DNA of 64,000 nucleotides from Pseudoduganella armeniaca (GCF_003028855.1 NZ_CP028324.1:5952001-6016000); one strand, 5' to 3'. Shown: positions 33,538 to 42,891, counted from the first letter of the stretch. Numbers and translations are program-made. Notes: generated by a model from the sequence alone, not told the origin.

Positions 33538-34134
33538 TTACTTCTTCTCTTCGGCAGCCGCGTCGGCGGACACCTGGCCGGCCGGTACCGAAGCGGTAGC
33601 GATCGTCAGGTTGTTGCCGTGGGTGACAGCGGTCACGCCGGCTGGCAGCGTCAGGTCGTTGATGTGCAGCGTGGTGCCGACGTCCATTTTCGACAGGTCG
33701 ACCGAGATGAACTCAGGCAGGGCCGATGGCAGGCACGAGATTTCGATCTCGTTGGCCACGTGGCTGATCGTCGCGCCGTGCAGTTTCACTGCTGGGGAAA
33801 CGTCGGCGTTTTCGAAGTGCAGTGCCACTTTGACGTGCACTGGCTGGTTCGCGTCGACGCGCTGGAAGTCAGCGTGCAGGACCAGTTGCTTGTATGCGTG
33901 CATCTGGAAGTCGCGCAGCAGCACTTTCTGGACTTTGCCGTCCAGTTCCATGTCCAGCACGGCGCCGTGGAAGGCTTCTTTCTTCAGCGCGTGGTACAGC
34001 GCGTTGTGGTCCAGGGCGATCGTCACCGGGGCTTCGGTGCCGCCGTAGATGATGCCAGGGGTCTGGCCGGAATTACGCAGGCGGCGGCTCGCACCCGTGC
34101 CCTGCAGTTCGCGTTTGAATGCAACAACTTTCAT
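33538..34134 (-). CDS. rplY: 50S ribosomal protein L25 (long CTC/TL5 type)
   Basis: This 198-residue 5S rRNA-binding protein has the L25 domain at about 1-92 (VVAFKRELQGTGASRRLRNSGQTPGIIYGG, split across residues 3-32). A C-terminal TL5/CTC domain covers about 95-185 and the tail is Ala/Glu/Lys-rich. ATG 34134 has GGAG seven bases upstream; an in-frame ATG four codons earlier would overlap that site. It follows prs after a 160-base gap containing a strong hairpin. Confidence 0.96.
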   Translation of the reverse strand: MKVVAFKRELQGTGASRRLRNSGQTPGIIYGGTEAPVTIALDHNALYHALKKEAFHGAVLDMELDGKVQKVLLRDFQMHAYKQLVLHADFQRVDANQPVHVKVALHFENADVSPAVKLHGATISHVANEIEISCLPSALPEFISVDLSKMDVGTTLHINDLTLPAGVTAVTHGNNLTIATASVPAGQVSADAAAEEKK

Positions 34135-34240
34135 TTGATACTCCAAAAGAGTCGGGGCTCGCGCCCACGGTTATAAAGCCTCCCGCGACCAGGATGGCTT
34201 CGAAATCGGCGGCCAGACAACGACCACCGGATAAAACATC

Positions 34241-34271
34241 GGCGGCGCGCCAGTAAAACCGGCGCGCCGCC
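34241..34271 (-). terminator. Strong hairpin in the prs-rplY gap (terminator or attenuator)
   Basis: Perfect 11-base arms (34241-34251 and 34261-34271) enclose a nine-base loop. On the minus strand the hairpin begins about 24 bases after the prs stop and is followed by GATGTTTTA, a short T-run. It may partly terminate transcription so that rplY is expressed at a different level from prs, or rplY may have its own promoter. Confidence 0.55.
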
Positions 34272-34295
34272 TGGAATTGCTTGCGTTCGTGCGAT

Positions 34296-35246
34296 TTAGT
34301 CGACGAACAGGGAGATCACGGAATCGCCCTTGATGATGCGCTTGAACGTCTCTGCCAGCAGCGGTGCGCAGGTCAGTTGACGAATCTTGCCGCAGGCCTT
34401 GCCGGCTTCGGACAGCGGGATCGTGTCCGTCACGACCAGCTCGTCCAGCGACGAATTGGTGATGCGGTCGATCGCCGGGCCGGACAGCACCGGGTGCGTG
34501 CAATATGCGATGACTTTCTTGGCGCCACGTTCCTTCAGGACTTCGGCGGCCTTGACCAGCGTGCCGGCCGTATCGACCATGTCGTCCATGATGACGCAGT
34601 TGCGGCCTTCGACGTCACCGATGATGTTCATCACTTCGGAGACGTTGGCTTTCGGACGGCGCTTGTCGATGATCGCCAGGTCGCAGCCCAGGCGCTTGGC
34701 CAGCGCACGGGCGCGCACCACGCCGCCGACGTCCGGCGACACGACCAGCAGGTCCTGGTGATCCTTCTTCTGCAGGTCGCCCAGCAGGATCGGCGATGCG
34801 TAGATATTGTCGACCGGGATGTCGAAGAAGCCCTGGATCTGGTCGGCGTGCAGGTCCATGATCAGGACGCGCTCGACGCCGGCTTCTTCCAGCATGTTGG
34901 CGACGACTTTTGCCGAAATGGCCACGCGGGCGGAACGCGGACGGCGATCCTGGCGGGCATAACCAAAGTAAGGGATGGCGGCCGTGATGCGGCCAGCGGA
35001 TGCGCGTTTCAGGGCATCGACCATCAGGATCAATTCCATCAGGCTGTCGTTGGTCGGCGCGCAGGTCGATTGCAGCACGAAGACGTCTTTACCACGGACG
35101 TTCTCGTTGATTTCGACCATTACTTCGCCGTCCGAGAATTTCGAAACGACCGCTTTGCCAAGGGGGATGCCGAGATTTTTTGCGACCCCTTCTGCCAACG
35201 CAGGATTAGCGTTGCCGGTAAAAACCATCAGGTTTTCGTAAGCCAT
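34296..35246 (-). CDS. prs: Ribose-phosphate pyrophosphokinase (PRPP synthetase)
   Basis: This 316-residue enzyme makes PRPP from ribose-5-phosphate and ATP for nucleotide, His and Trp synthesis. It begins YENLMVFTGNANPALAE. It contains the metal/ATP region RQDRRPRSARVAISAK, LHADQIQGFFDIPVDNIYASP and the PRPP-binding loop IMDDMVDTAGTLVKAAEVL. Length matches the class I enzyme. It lies downstream of tRNA-Gln, as in related beta-proteobacteria, but after a terminator-like hairpin. Confidence 0.97.
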   Translation of the reverse strand: MAYENLMVFTGNANPALAEGVAKNLGIPLGKAVVSKFSDGEVMVEINENVRGKDVFVLQSTCAPTNDSLMELILMVDALKRASAGRITAAIPYFGYARQDRRPRSARVAISAKVVANMLEEAGVERVLIMDLHADQIQGFFDIPVDNIYASPILLGDLQKKDHQDLLVVSPDVGGVVRARALAKRLGCDLAIIDKRRPKANVSEVMNIIGDVEGRNCVIMDDMVDTAGTLVKAAEVLKERGAKKVIAYCTHPVLSGPAIDRITNSSLDELVVTDTIPLSEAGKACGKIRQLTCAPLLAETFKRIIKGDSVISLFVD

Positions 35247-35310
35247 GGGAGTCCCAGGAAGGTAAGCATTGAACTTGAAATACCACCGGTATTAAACCGG
35301 CGCGGAATAA

Positions 35311-35346
35311 AAAAGCCCCAGCTCGGCAGGGGCATTTTTTTATTTT
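35311..35346 (-). terminator. Terminator after tRNA-Gln
   Basis: GCCCC and GGGGC (35315-35319, 35329-35333) pair around a nine-base loop, with A/T-runs on both sides. On the minus strand it follows the tRNA gene and precedes prs, so prs probably has its own promoter or relies on read-through. Confidence 0.75.
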
Positions 35347-35388
35347 TTCCGTCTGGATGCCTGCGCATCGACAGACCGGAGAAAAGGG

Positions 35389-35465
35389 TGGCAGGGGAAC
35401 AAGGATTCGAACCTTGGTATGCCGGAATCAAAATCCGGTGCCTTAACCAGCTTGGCGATTCCCCT
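35389..35465 (-). tRNA. tRNA-Gln (anticodon TTG)
   Basis: The 77-base gene folds as a cloverleaf with acceptor stem AGGGGAA / TTCCCCT, discriminator G and encoded CCA. The anticodon loop TTTTGAT gives TTG, reading CAA/CAG glutamine codons. The T arm GGTTCGAATCC is standard. The position between ispE and prs is conserved in Burkholderiales. Confidence 0.97.
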
Positions 35466-35500
35466 ACTCTTGACTGACTGCTTGCTGTCAGATGGCGAGC

Positions 35501-35529
35501 ATTATACTGCACTTCCAACATAAAGCCAA
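35501..35529 (-). promoter_or_regulatory. Sigma-70 promoter of tRNA-Gln
   Basis: On the minus strand TTGGCT (35524-35529) and a perfect TATAAT (35501-35506) are 17 bases apart. Transcription would start near 35494, about 30 bases before the tRNA. The -35 box overlaps the ispE end region. Confidence 0.8.
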
Positions 35530-35535
35530 ATCTTT

Positions 35536-36437
35536 TTACGCTTCACAACTTTCGGTGCTTGGCGACATATCCAGCAGCGGGTGTTGTCGCAGCGCTTTCG
35601 CCTTCCAGCCGGTCCAGGCATCGGGCACTTTCGCAAGCACCGCATCGGCCTGTTCCTCGCTGTCGAACGCGCAGAACACACAAGCTCCGGAGCCAGTCAT
35701 CCTGGCATCGCCGTACCCACCCAGCCATTCTACCGCCTCTGCTACTGGCGGGAACAAGCGGGTGGCCACCTGTTGTAAATCGTTCCTTCCAAAACCCTGC
35801 AAACCGTTTCGTTTTGCGAGGTAGCTGGAAAAGTCCGACATTATGACGAGCGGCGTGTTTCTTGTCAAATGTTCCGACGTAAAAATCTTTGCGGTCGGCA
35901 CGGCGACGCCCGGCTCGATCACGACATACCAGCAATCGGGCACGTCGATCGCCTGCAGCGCCTCGCCCACGCCTTCGGCAAAGGCGGTGCGGCCGAACAC
36001 GAAGAACGGGATGTCCGCGCCCAGCGGCAAGCCCAGGTCCATCAGCTGCTGGCGCGACAGGCCGGCCTGCCACAGCGCGTTCAACGCCATCAGTGTGGTG
36101 GCAGCGTCGGACGAGCCGCCGCCCAGCCCCCGCCCATCGGCAGGATCTTCTCGATGGCGATGTCCACGCCGGGCGGCGTGCGCCCGCTGCGCCGGATCGC
36201 CTCGGCCTGCAGCAGCCGCGCCGCGCGTACGATCAGGTCCTGCTCTTCCGGCACGCCCGGCACGTCGGTCACGCGGCGGATGACAGCGTCGTCGCGCAGG
36301 GTGAAGTGCAGCACGTCGCCGCGGTCGATCAGCTGGAATACGGTCTGCAGCAGGTGATAGCCATCCGGCCGGCGCCCCGTCACGTGCAAAAACAGGTTCA
36401 GCTTGGCCGGCGCCGGGCAGTTCAGCAGTTGCCTCAT
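35536..36437 (-). pseudogene. ispE: 4-diphosphocytidyl-2-C-methyl-D-erythritol kinase IspE, one-base frameshift
   Basis: IspE phosphorylates CDP-methylerythritol in the non-mevalonate isoprenoid pathway and is normally essential. The first part reads MRQLLNCPAPAKLNLFLHV to EKILPMGGG in one frame. The ATP-binding GLGGGSSDAATTLMALN and the rest, ending MTGSGACVFCAFD and a normal C-terminus, continue in another frame. The break is near 36126, inside GGGGGCTGGGC. One extra C after GGGGGC restores MGGGLGGGSSD and a 300-residue product of normal size. The start overlaps the lolB stop as ATGA. Because the gene is essential and otherwise intact, a sequencing or assembly error is more likely than true loss. 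Confidence 0.9.
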
Positions 36438-37036
36438 GACGCGCTCGCGGCGGGGCGCAGCGCGATGCGGATCTCGATTTCCTCGATATCGCCGCCCGGG
36501 CCACGGCGCGCGATGATGCGGCGCGGCTGCGGCGTGGCGCCCTCTTCCTGCCAGGCGTCGAACTGCAGCTGCCAGCCGTCCGCCGTGGTGACGGTATTGT
36601 TGGCCGGGCTGGCGGCGAAGCGCACGCCGCCGGCGGCGGTGGCATAGCCCTGCAGCCAGTCGCGCAGGCCGGACACGGGCAGCGGCCAGCCCAGCGTCTG
36701 GGCCGACAGCGTGTCGATGTTCGGCGCGCTGCGTGGCGGCTTGCTGCCCTCGTGGTAGACGGCCTGCTGCGGCGTGACGGTGATGGCGGCGATCTGCTGG
36801 CCCAGCGGCGAGGACAAGGTCACGTCCGTGCGCGGGCCCTGCTGCTGCCAGGTGAATTTGCCGGACAGCGATTCGCGCTTGCCTTCCTTGACGTAATTGA
36901 CGCTGAGGGAGCCTTCCAGCGCCACCGTCTCGCGGTACGGTGCGACGGCAACGGTGGACAATGGGCCCGTGGGCGTGGTGGCGCAACCGGCCAGCAGCGC
37001 GCTGCCCAGGAGGAGAATGGAAATCGGGTGCTTCAT
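36434..37036 (-). CDS. lolB: Outer-membrane lipoprotein insertion protein LolB
   Basis: This 200-residue lipoprotein accepts lipoproteins from LolA and inserts them in the outer membrane. A lipoprotein signal peptide (LLLGSALLAGC) puts the acylated Cys at 18. The LolB barrel shows ALEGSLSVNYVKEGKRESLSGKFTW, split near 45-60, and VTLSSPLGQQIAAITVTPQQAVYHE near 75-95. It sits between the TPR lipoprotein gene and ispE, the usual beta-proteobacterial order, and overlaps ispE by four bases. Confidence 0.93.
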   Translation of the reverse strand: MKHPISILLLGSALLAGCATTPTGPLSTVAVAPYRETVALEGSLSVNYVKEGKRESLSGKFTWQQQGPRTDVTLSSPLGQQIAAITVTPQQAVYHEGSKPPRSAPNIDTLSAQTLGWPLPVSGLRDWLQGYATAAGGVRFAASPANNTVTTADGWQLQFDAWQEEGATPQPRRIIARRGPGGDIEEIEIRIALRPAASAS

Positions 37037-37043
37037 GCGGTCC

Positions 37044-38848
37044 TTATAAACTGGTGTTCAGGCGCGCCAGCGTATCGCGCAGGGCGTCGCTCTTGGGGTC
37101 CTTGGCGCGGGCCTCGCGCCACAGCTTTTGCGCTTCGGCGCGGTCGCCCTGCTGCCACAGCACTTCGCCCAGGTGCACGGCGATCTCGGCGTCGCTGCGC
37201 AGCGCGTAGGCGCGGCGCAGGGTCTGTTCCGCGTCCTTCAGGCGGCCCATGCGGAACTGCACCCAGCCCATGCTGTCCATGATGTACGGGTCGCCGGGCG
37301 CCATCGACAGCGCCTTCTCGATCAATGCATAGGCTTCGTCGAGGCGCTCGCCCCGTTCGGCCAGCGAGTAGCCCAGCGCGTTGTAGGCGTGATGGTTGTC
37401 CGGTACCGCCTCGATGACCTTGCGCAGCGCCGTCTCCATTTCGTCCGGCTTGCCCTGCTTCTCGGCCGCCAGCGCGAAATCGTACAGCAGGTCCGGGCTG
37501 TCCGGGAAGCGCTTGATGGCCTCGGCCAGCAGCGCATAGGCCTCGGCGCCGCGGCCGGCGTCGCGCAGCAGCTGGCCTTCGGTCTGCACCACCTCGGCCT
37601 GTTCGGCCGGATCGACGGCGGCGATGTCGCGCAACTGCTTCAGGGCCCCTTCCAGGTCGCCCTTCTTCGAGGTCAGGTGGGCGCGCTTGAGCTGGGCCGT
37701 CAGGGCGATGCGCGGGTCGGTACTGTCGATGCGGGTCAGCCAGGCCAAGGCACCGTCGAGATCACCGCGCTCCTCCGTGATCTGCGACAGCAGCATCAAT
37801 GCCTTGGAGGCGTCGCCATCGGGCTCGCCCTCGCCGTCATCCTTGCGCTGCACCAGCTCGACATGGCGGCGCAGGTATTGCTCGGCCGCCTGCGCATCGC
37901 CGGCCTGCACGGAAATGATGCCGAGCGCGTACAAGGTGGCGGGATTGTCCGGCTGCTCCTTCAGGATCGCCTCGAACTGGGCGCGCGCCTTGTCGTAGCG
38001 CTTCTGCTCGACCAGCAGCCGGGCGTAGGCCGCCCGCACCTCGCGTGCGCCAGGATTCTTGTCCAGGAAGCCGCCGAACAGCTGGCCCACCGCATCGGCG
38101 TCGCCCAGCACCTGCGCCATGGTGAGTACCGCCAGTTCCGAATCGGGCTTCAATGCCAGCGCGCGGCGCGCCTCGCGCAGCGAACGATCCTTGTCGTCGG
38201 CGGCAAAGGCGCCCTGCGCCAGCACCAGGTGGCTTTCCATCATGCCCGCATACGGCGCCAGCACGCGCTCCATCAGCGCGAACGCGGCCGCCTTGTCTTT
38301 CGCGCGCAGCAGGTACTGCTGCATCTGGAACATGACGAGGCCACGCGCCTGCGGCGGCGCACGGTTCAGGCGCTGGGCGAAGACCTGCTCCGACTCCGTC
38401 AGGTCATCGCCCAGCACGGAGAAGCCCAGGAAGTACTGCACGGCGTCGTCCGAATCGGGGGCCAGCTCGCGCCACAGCCGGATCGCGGCCAGCGCCTCGT
38501 TGCCCTGCTTGGCCGCTAACGCCATTTCGGCGGAACGGCGCGCCAGGCGCGGGTCGCGCGTCTGCTGGGCCAGCACCATCATGCTGACGTACGCGCTTTG
38601 CCACTGGCCGCGCTTGAAATCGAGCTCGGCCTTCGTCAATTTATAGAACAGGTCGCTCGTCAGCTCGACGGGCGGCAGCTTCTCGTCCGGCTTGGTGACG
38701 GCGGCAACGGCCGTGGCCGCCGTTTCCAGCGCCGGCGCGTCCGGCGCGGGGCCGGGGCGGCAACAGGCGCGGCCGCCTGTTTTTGCGGCGCAACAGCGCA
38801 AGCGGACAGCAGGGCCGACAGCGTTACAATGGCGAATGCGTTTTTCAA
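37044..38848 (-). pseudogene. Tetratricopeptide-repeat lipoprotein, one-base frameshift near its N-terminus
   Basis: The gene encodes a roughly 600-residue periplasmic or outer-membrane lipoprotein made of many TPR helices (for example LYALGIISVQAGDAQAAEQYL and YNALGYSLAERGERLDEAYAL). The lipoprotein signal (KNAFAIVTLSALLSACAVAPQ) lies in a different frame from the TPR body. The break is near 38750, in CCGGCCCCGCGCCGG. One extra G there joins PVAAPAP to APDAPALETAATA and gives 601 residues. The likely start is TTG at 38848 with AGGA eight bases upstream. It is adjacent to lolB, as in related genomes. Like the ispE break, this may be a sequencing error. Confidence 0.85.
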
Positions 38849-38959
38849 GGGTGATCCTGCAAAGTCGGGCTCGATCCCTGATTTTACGCCCAACCCACCG
38901 CTTGCGACATTTGCACGTGTAACAGATGCTTACCAAGAGCATCGCGGACGAACTCATCC

Positions 38960-39793
38960 ATGCCAGAACTGCCAGAAGTTGAAGTGACCCGGCGCGGCGT
39001 CGCGCCCCATATCGAAGGCCGCGCCGTGCGCGACGTGGTGCTGCGCCGCGCCGGCCTGCGCTGGCCCTTCCCGGCCTGCCTGCCCGAAGTGCTGGCCGAC
39101 CGCACCGTCGTGACGACGGGCCGGCGCGGCAAATACCTGCTGGTCGAATTCGAGCACGGCACCCTGATCATCCACCTCGGCATGTCGGGCCACCTGCGCG
39201 TGCTGCCGCCGGGCGTACCGCCCGAGAAGCACGACCATTTCGACCTGGTCGTCGAGGGCGCCGAGGGCCGCCAGGTGCTGCGCATGACCGACCCGCGCCG
39301 CTTCGGCGCCGTGCTGTGGCACCCGAAGGACGACGGCGACGTCGACGCCCACCTGCTGCTGCGCGGCCTGGGCGTGGAACCGCTCGGGCCCGATTTCACG
39401 GGCGAGCTGCTGTACCGCCAGACACGCGGGCGCAGCGCCGCCATCAAGCAGGTGCTGCTGGCGGGCGACATCGTCGTCGGCGTCGGCAATATCTACTGTT
39501 CCGAGAGCCTGTTCCGCGCCGGGATCAACCCGAAGACACCGGCCGGACGCATCAGCCGGGCGCGCTACGACAAGCTGGCGCAGGCGATCCGGGAGGTGCT
39601 GGCCGAGGCCATCGTCCAGGGCGGCAGCACGCTGCGCGACTTCATCAGCGTAAACGGCCAGTCCGGCTACTTCCAGCAATCGTATTTCGTGTACGACCGG
39701 GCCGACGTGCCATGCCGCGTGTGCGCCACGCCGATCCGCCAGATCAAGCAGGGCCAGCGCTCCACCTTCTATTGCATCAAGTGTCAAAAATAA
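38960..39793 (+). CDS. mutM: Formamidopyrimidine-DNA glycosylase MutM (Fpg)
   Basis: This 277-residue base-excision enzyme removes 8-oxoguanine. The mature N-terminus PELPEVEVTRRG carries the catalytic Pro2 and Glu3. The conserved Lys near 57 is in GRRGKYLL. VGVGNIYCSESLFRAGI forms the helix-two-turn-helix. A C-terminal zinc finger has cysteines in CRVCATPIRQ and FYCIKCQK. It reads away from the TPR gene and begins the mutM - dynamin-like - mutY set. Confidence 0.97.
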   Translation: MPELPEVEVTRRGVAPHIEGRAVRDVVLRRAGLRWPFPACLPEVLADRTVVTTGRRGKYLLVEFEHGTLIIHLGMSGHLRVLPPGVPPEKHDHFDLVVEGAEGRQVLRMTDPRRFGAVLWHPKDDGDVDAHLLLRGLGVEPLGPDFTGELLYRQTRGRSAAIKQVLLAGDIVVGVGNIYCSESLFRAGINPKTPAGRISRARYDKLAQAIREVLAEAIVQGGSTLRDFISVNGQSGYFQQSYFVYDRADVPCRVCATPIRQIKQGQRSTFYCIKCQK

Positions 39794-39806
39794 CGTAGAG
39801 GACACG

Positions 39807-41729
39807 ATGGTCAGGGATCTCGAACAGTACAGCGCCTGGCGGCAGGGCGTGGTGGCGGCACTGCAGGAATACCGCGCCTGGGTCGCGGCCGCCGGGCTGC
39901 TGGACGGCGCCACCGAGCAGCGCATCGGCGCCACCTTGGCCCGCCTGGCGGACGACAAGCTGTCGGTCGCCTTCGTGGCCGAGTTCTCGCGCGGGAAATC
40001 GGAGCTGATCAACGCCATCTTCTTTGCCGGCTACGGCCAGCGCATCCTGCCGTCGGCCGCCGGCCGCACGACGATGTGCCCGACCGAGCTGTCCTACGAT
40101 CCGGCCCAGCCGCCCTCGATCCGGCTGCTGCCGATCGAGACGCGTGCGACCAACCTGTCCACCAGCGACTACCGCGACGACCCGCGCGCCTGGACGGTGC
40201 TGCCGCTGAACGTGGAAGCGGCCGACGAGATGCACGAGGTGTTCCGCCAGGTCAGCCAGACGCGCCAGGTCAGCGTCGAGGAAGCGCAGCGCTACGGGCT
40301 GTACGATCCGGACGACCCCGACCTGCCCGTCACCCTGAGCGAGGACGGCATGGTGGAGATCTCGCGCTGGCGCCACGCCATCATCAACTTCCCCCATCCG
40401 CTGCTGAAACAGGGCCTGGTGATCCTTGATACGCCCGGCCTGAACGCCATCGGCACGGAGCCGGAGCTGACCCTGAACCTGATCCCGCACGCGCACGCGG
40501 TGCTGTTCATCCTGGCCGCGGACACGGGCGTGACGAAAAGCGACATCGAGGTCTGGCGCGAGCATATCGGCGCCGGCGCCGGGCGCCTGGTCGTGCTGAA
40601 CAAGATCGACGGCATGTGGGACGCGCTGCGCACCGATGCGGAAGTGGACGGCGAGATCGTGCGCCAGCAGGAGCACGTGGCGCACCTGCTGGGGGTGGCG
40701 GCGCGCCAGGTCTTCCCCGTCTCCGCCCACAAGGCCCTGGTGGCAAAAATCACGCAGGACGACGACCTGCTGCAGCGCAGCCGCATCCATGCGCTGGAGA
40801 CGGCGCTGTTCCAGGAGCTGATCCCGGCCAAGCAGGAGATCGTGCGGCGCCGCCTGGGCGACGACCTGGCCTCGCTGAACGAGGCGCAGCAGGCGCTGCT
40901 GGCGGCGCGCATGCGCGGCTTCACCGAACAGCTGCACGAGCTGCGCAGCCTGCGCGGCAAGAACCAGAACGTGATCGCGCTGATGATGCGCCGGGTCGAC
41001 GCCGAGAAAAAGGAGTTCGACGCCAGCCTGTTCCGCCTGCAAGCCACGCGCGCCGTGTTCACGCGCCTGTCCACGGAGCTGTACGGCACGCTCGGCATGG
41101 ACGTGCTGCGCGACCACGTGCTGCACGTGCGCGACGCGATGGGCCGCAGCCGCTTCTCGACCGGCATGCGCGACGCGGTACGCACGTTCTTCGACAGCGT
41201 GCAGGCGGAGCTGGAAACCTCCGAGCGCAAGGTGGCCGAGATCCGCGACATGATGGAGGTCATGTACCGCAAGTTCGCCGGCGAACACGGGCTGGCGATC
41301 ACGCCGCCGCTGCCGTTCTCGCTGGCGAAGTACCGCAGCGAGATCTCCGAGGTGGAAGCGATCTACCAGAAGCAGTTCGGCACGGCCACGCTGCTGATGA
41401 CGAGCCGCGTGGTGCTGATCGAGCGCTTCTTCGACACCATCGCCTCGCAGGTGAAGCGCTGCTTCAAGGCCGCCAACGCGGATGCGGAAAGCTGGCTGAA
41501 GAACATCATGACGCCGCTCGAGGCGCAAATCCGCCAGCACAAGGACCAGCTGAAGCATCGCCAGGCCTCGATCCAGCGCATCCACGACGCGACGGATTCG
41601 CTGGAACAGAAAATCGAAGCGTTCGAGGCCAGCCAGGCCGCGCTGGAGCAGCAGAAGACGCGGCTGGCCGAACTGGCCGCCGCCATCGGCCATGCCGTGG
41701 ACGCACAACGCATCGCCGCCGCCGCGTAA
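39807..41729 (+). CDS. Bacterial dynamin-like GTPase
   Basis: This 640-residue protein belongs to the dynamin superfamily, which remodels membranes or acts in stress protection. The G1 loop is FVAEFSRGKSELINAIF near 58-74, the switch threonines are in GRTTMCPTEL, G3 is LDTPGLNAIG near 210, and G4 is LNKIDG near 262. Long helical and coiled-coil stretches occupy about 350-430 and 560-630, where a stalk is expected. No transmembrane helix is obvious. It lies 13 bases after mutM and 28 before mutY, so it is probably co-transcribed with two oxidative-damage repair genes. Its role is unknown. Confidence 0.88.
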   Translation: MVRDLEQYSAWRQGVVAALQEYRAWVAAAGLLDGATEQRIGATLARLADDKLSVAFVAEFSRGKSELINAIFFAGYGQRILPSAAGRTTMCPTELSYDPAQPPSIRLLPIETRATNLSTSDYRDDPRAWTVLPLNVEAADEMHEVFRQVSQTRQVSVEEAQRYGLYDPDDPDLPVTLSEDGMVEISRWRHAIINFPHPLLKQGLVILDTPGLNAIGTEPELTLNLIPHAHAVLFILAADTGVTKSDIEVWREHIGAGAGRLVVLNKIDGMWDALRTDAEVDGEIVRQQEHVAHLLGVAARQVFPVSAHKALVAKITQDDDLLQRSRIHALETALFQELIPAKQEIVRRRLGDDLASLNEAQQALLAARMRGFTEQLHELRSLRGKNQNVIALMMRRVDAEKKEFDASLFRLQATRAVFTRLSTELYGTLGMDVLRDHVLHVRDAMGRSRFSTGMRDAVRTFFDSVQAELETSERKVAEIRDMMEVMYRKFAGEHGLAITPPLPFSLAKYRSEISEVEAIYQKQFGTATLLMTSRVVLIERFFDTIASQVKRCFKAANADAESWLKNIMTPLEAQIRQHKDQLKHRQASIQRIHDATDSLEQKIEAFEASQAALEQQKTRLAELAAAIGHAVDAQRIAAAA

Positions 41730-41757
41730 CGGCGGCGCAGACCATCGAAGGATCATC

Positions 41758-42891
41758 TTGCAGTACAAAGAAATCGACGCAAGCTTGCACGACCCCAGTT
41801 TCTCGGCCACCCTGATCGGCTGGCAAAAGCAGCACGGCCGCCACGCCCTGCCGTGGCAGAACACCCGCGACGCCTACCGCATCTGGCTCTCCGAAATCAT
41901 GCTGCAGCAGACCCAGGTCGCCGCCGTGCTGGGCTACTACGCCCGCTTCCTGGAGCGCTTCCCCACCGTGCACGACCTGGCGGCGGCGCCCGTGGAAGAC
42001 GTGATGGCGCAATGGAGCGGCCTGGGTTACTACACCCGCGCGCGCAACCTGCACAAATGCGCCCAGCGCGTGGTGGTCGAATACGGCGGCGCGTTCCCGT
42101 CCGATCCGGCCCTGCTGGCCGAACTGCCCGGTATCGGCCGCTCGACGGCGGCGGCCATCGCCGCGTTTTCCGCCGGCACGCGCGCGGCCATTATGGACGG
42201 CAACGTCAAGCGCGTGTTCGCGCGCGTGTTCGGTATCGACACCTATCCGGGTGAGCGCCGCACCGAGGAAGCGATGTGGCGCCGCGCTGAAGCGCTGCTG
42301 CCGGCCGAAGGCATCGAGTCGTACACGCAGGGCCTGATGGACATGGGCGCCACGCTGTGCACCCGCAGCAGCCCGGATTGCGCGCGCTGCCCGATGCAGC
42401 CGCGCTGCGTGGCCCATGCCACCAACCGCGTCAAGGAGCTCCCGGTGCGCAAGCCGAAGAAGGCGACGCCGGAAAAATACGCAGTCATGCTGCTGCTGGT
42501 GCATGACGGCCAGGTGCTGCTGGAGCAGCGCCCCGCGAGCGGCATCTGGGGCGGTTTGCTGTCGCTGCCGGAGGTTGCCGGCCACGTCGCGCTGGATGAC
42601 GACGAGCAGCCGGACATCGACGAGGACGCGGTCAGCGCAGCGCTCCAGCCCTTCGGCGTCGCGGAATCGCGTGAGCGGCTGCTGCCGGTCACGCACGGTT
42701 TTACCCACTACAAGCTGCACATCGTACCGTTGCTGGTCACGCTGGCACAGCGCGCGCCACTGGCGGGCGACGGTCGCTACACGTGGCTGGAGATCGGGGA
42801 CATCGGCCAGGCGGCATTGCCCGCGCCGATCAAGAAGCTGCTGCTGGAGCTGCTGGGGAACCGGGCCGACGCACAGGCCCGGATGTTCTAG
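41758..42891 (+). CDS. mutY: Adenine DNA glycosylase MutY
   Basis: This 377-residue enzyme excises adenine mispaired with 8-oxoguanine. The catalytic Glu is in LSEIMLQQTQV, and the helix-hairpin-helix is LPGIGRSTAAAIAAFS. The catalytic Asp is in IMDGNVKRVFAR. The four iron-sulfur cysteines fit C-X6-C-X2-C-X5-C in CTRSSPDCARCPMQPRC. The C-terminal NUDIX-like domain (about 240-370) reads 8-oxoguanine. A TTG start at 41758 with GAAGGA upstream is the best start, because no suitable ATG exists. Its stop overlaps that of the converging small gene. Confidence 0.95.
   Translation: MQYKEIDASLHDPSFSATLIGWQKQHGRHALPWQNTRDAYRIWLSEIMLQQTQVAAVLGYYARFLERFPTVHDLAAAPVEDVMAQWSGLGYYTRARNLHKCAQRVVVEYGGAFPSDPALLAELPGIGRSTAAAIAAFSAGTRAAIMDGNVKRVFARVFGIDTYPGERRTEEAMWRRAEALLPAEGIESYTQGLMDMGATLCTRSSPDCARCPMQPRCVAHATNRVKELPVRKPKKATPEKYAVMLLLVHDGQVLLEQRPASGIWGGLLSLPEVAGHVALDDDEQPDIDEDAVSAALQPFGVAESRERLLPVTHGFTHYKLHIVPLLVTLAQRAPLAGDGRYTWLEIGDIGQAALPAPIKKLLLELLGNRADAQARMF

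Noticed and set aside
37044..38957. Reading the TPR protein as a 637-residue protein with no signal peptide
   Set aside because: Its first 80 residues are not protein-like, while the lipoprotein signal peptide lies in the next frame. A frameshift explains both.
39777..41864. 695-codon frame opposite the dynamin-like GTPase
   Set aside because: It is antisense to an intact GTPase with G1, G3 and G4 motifs and has shadow-like composition.
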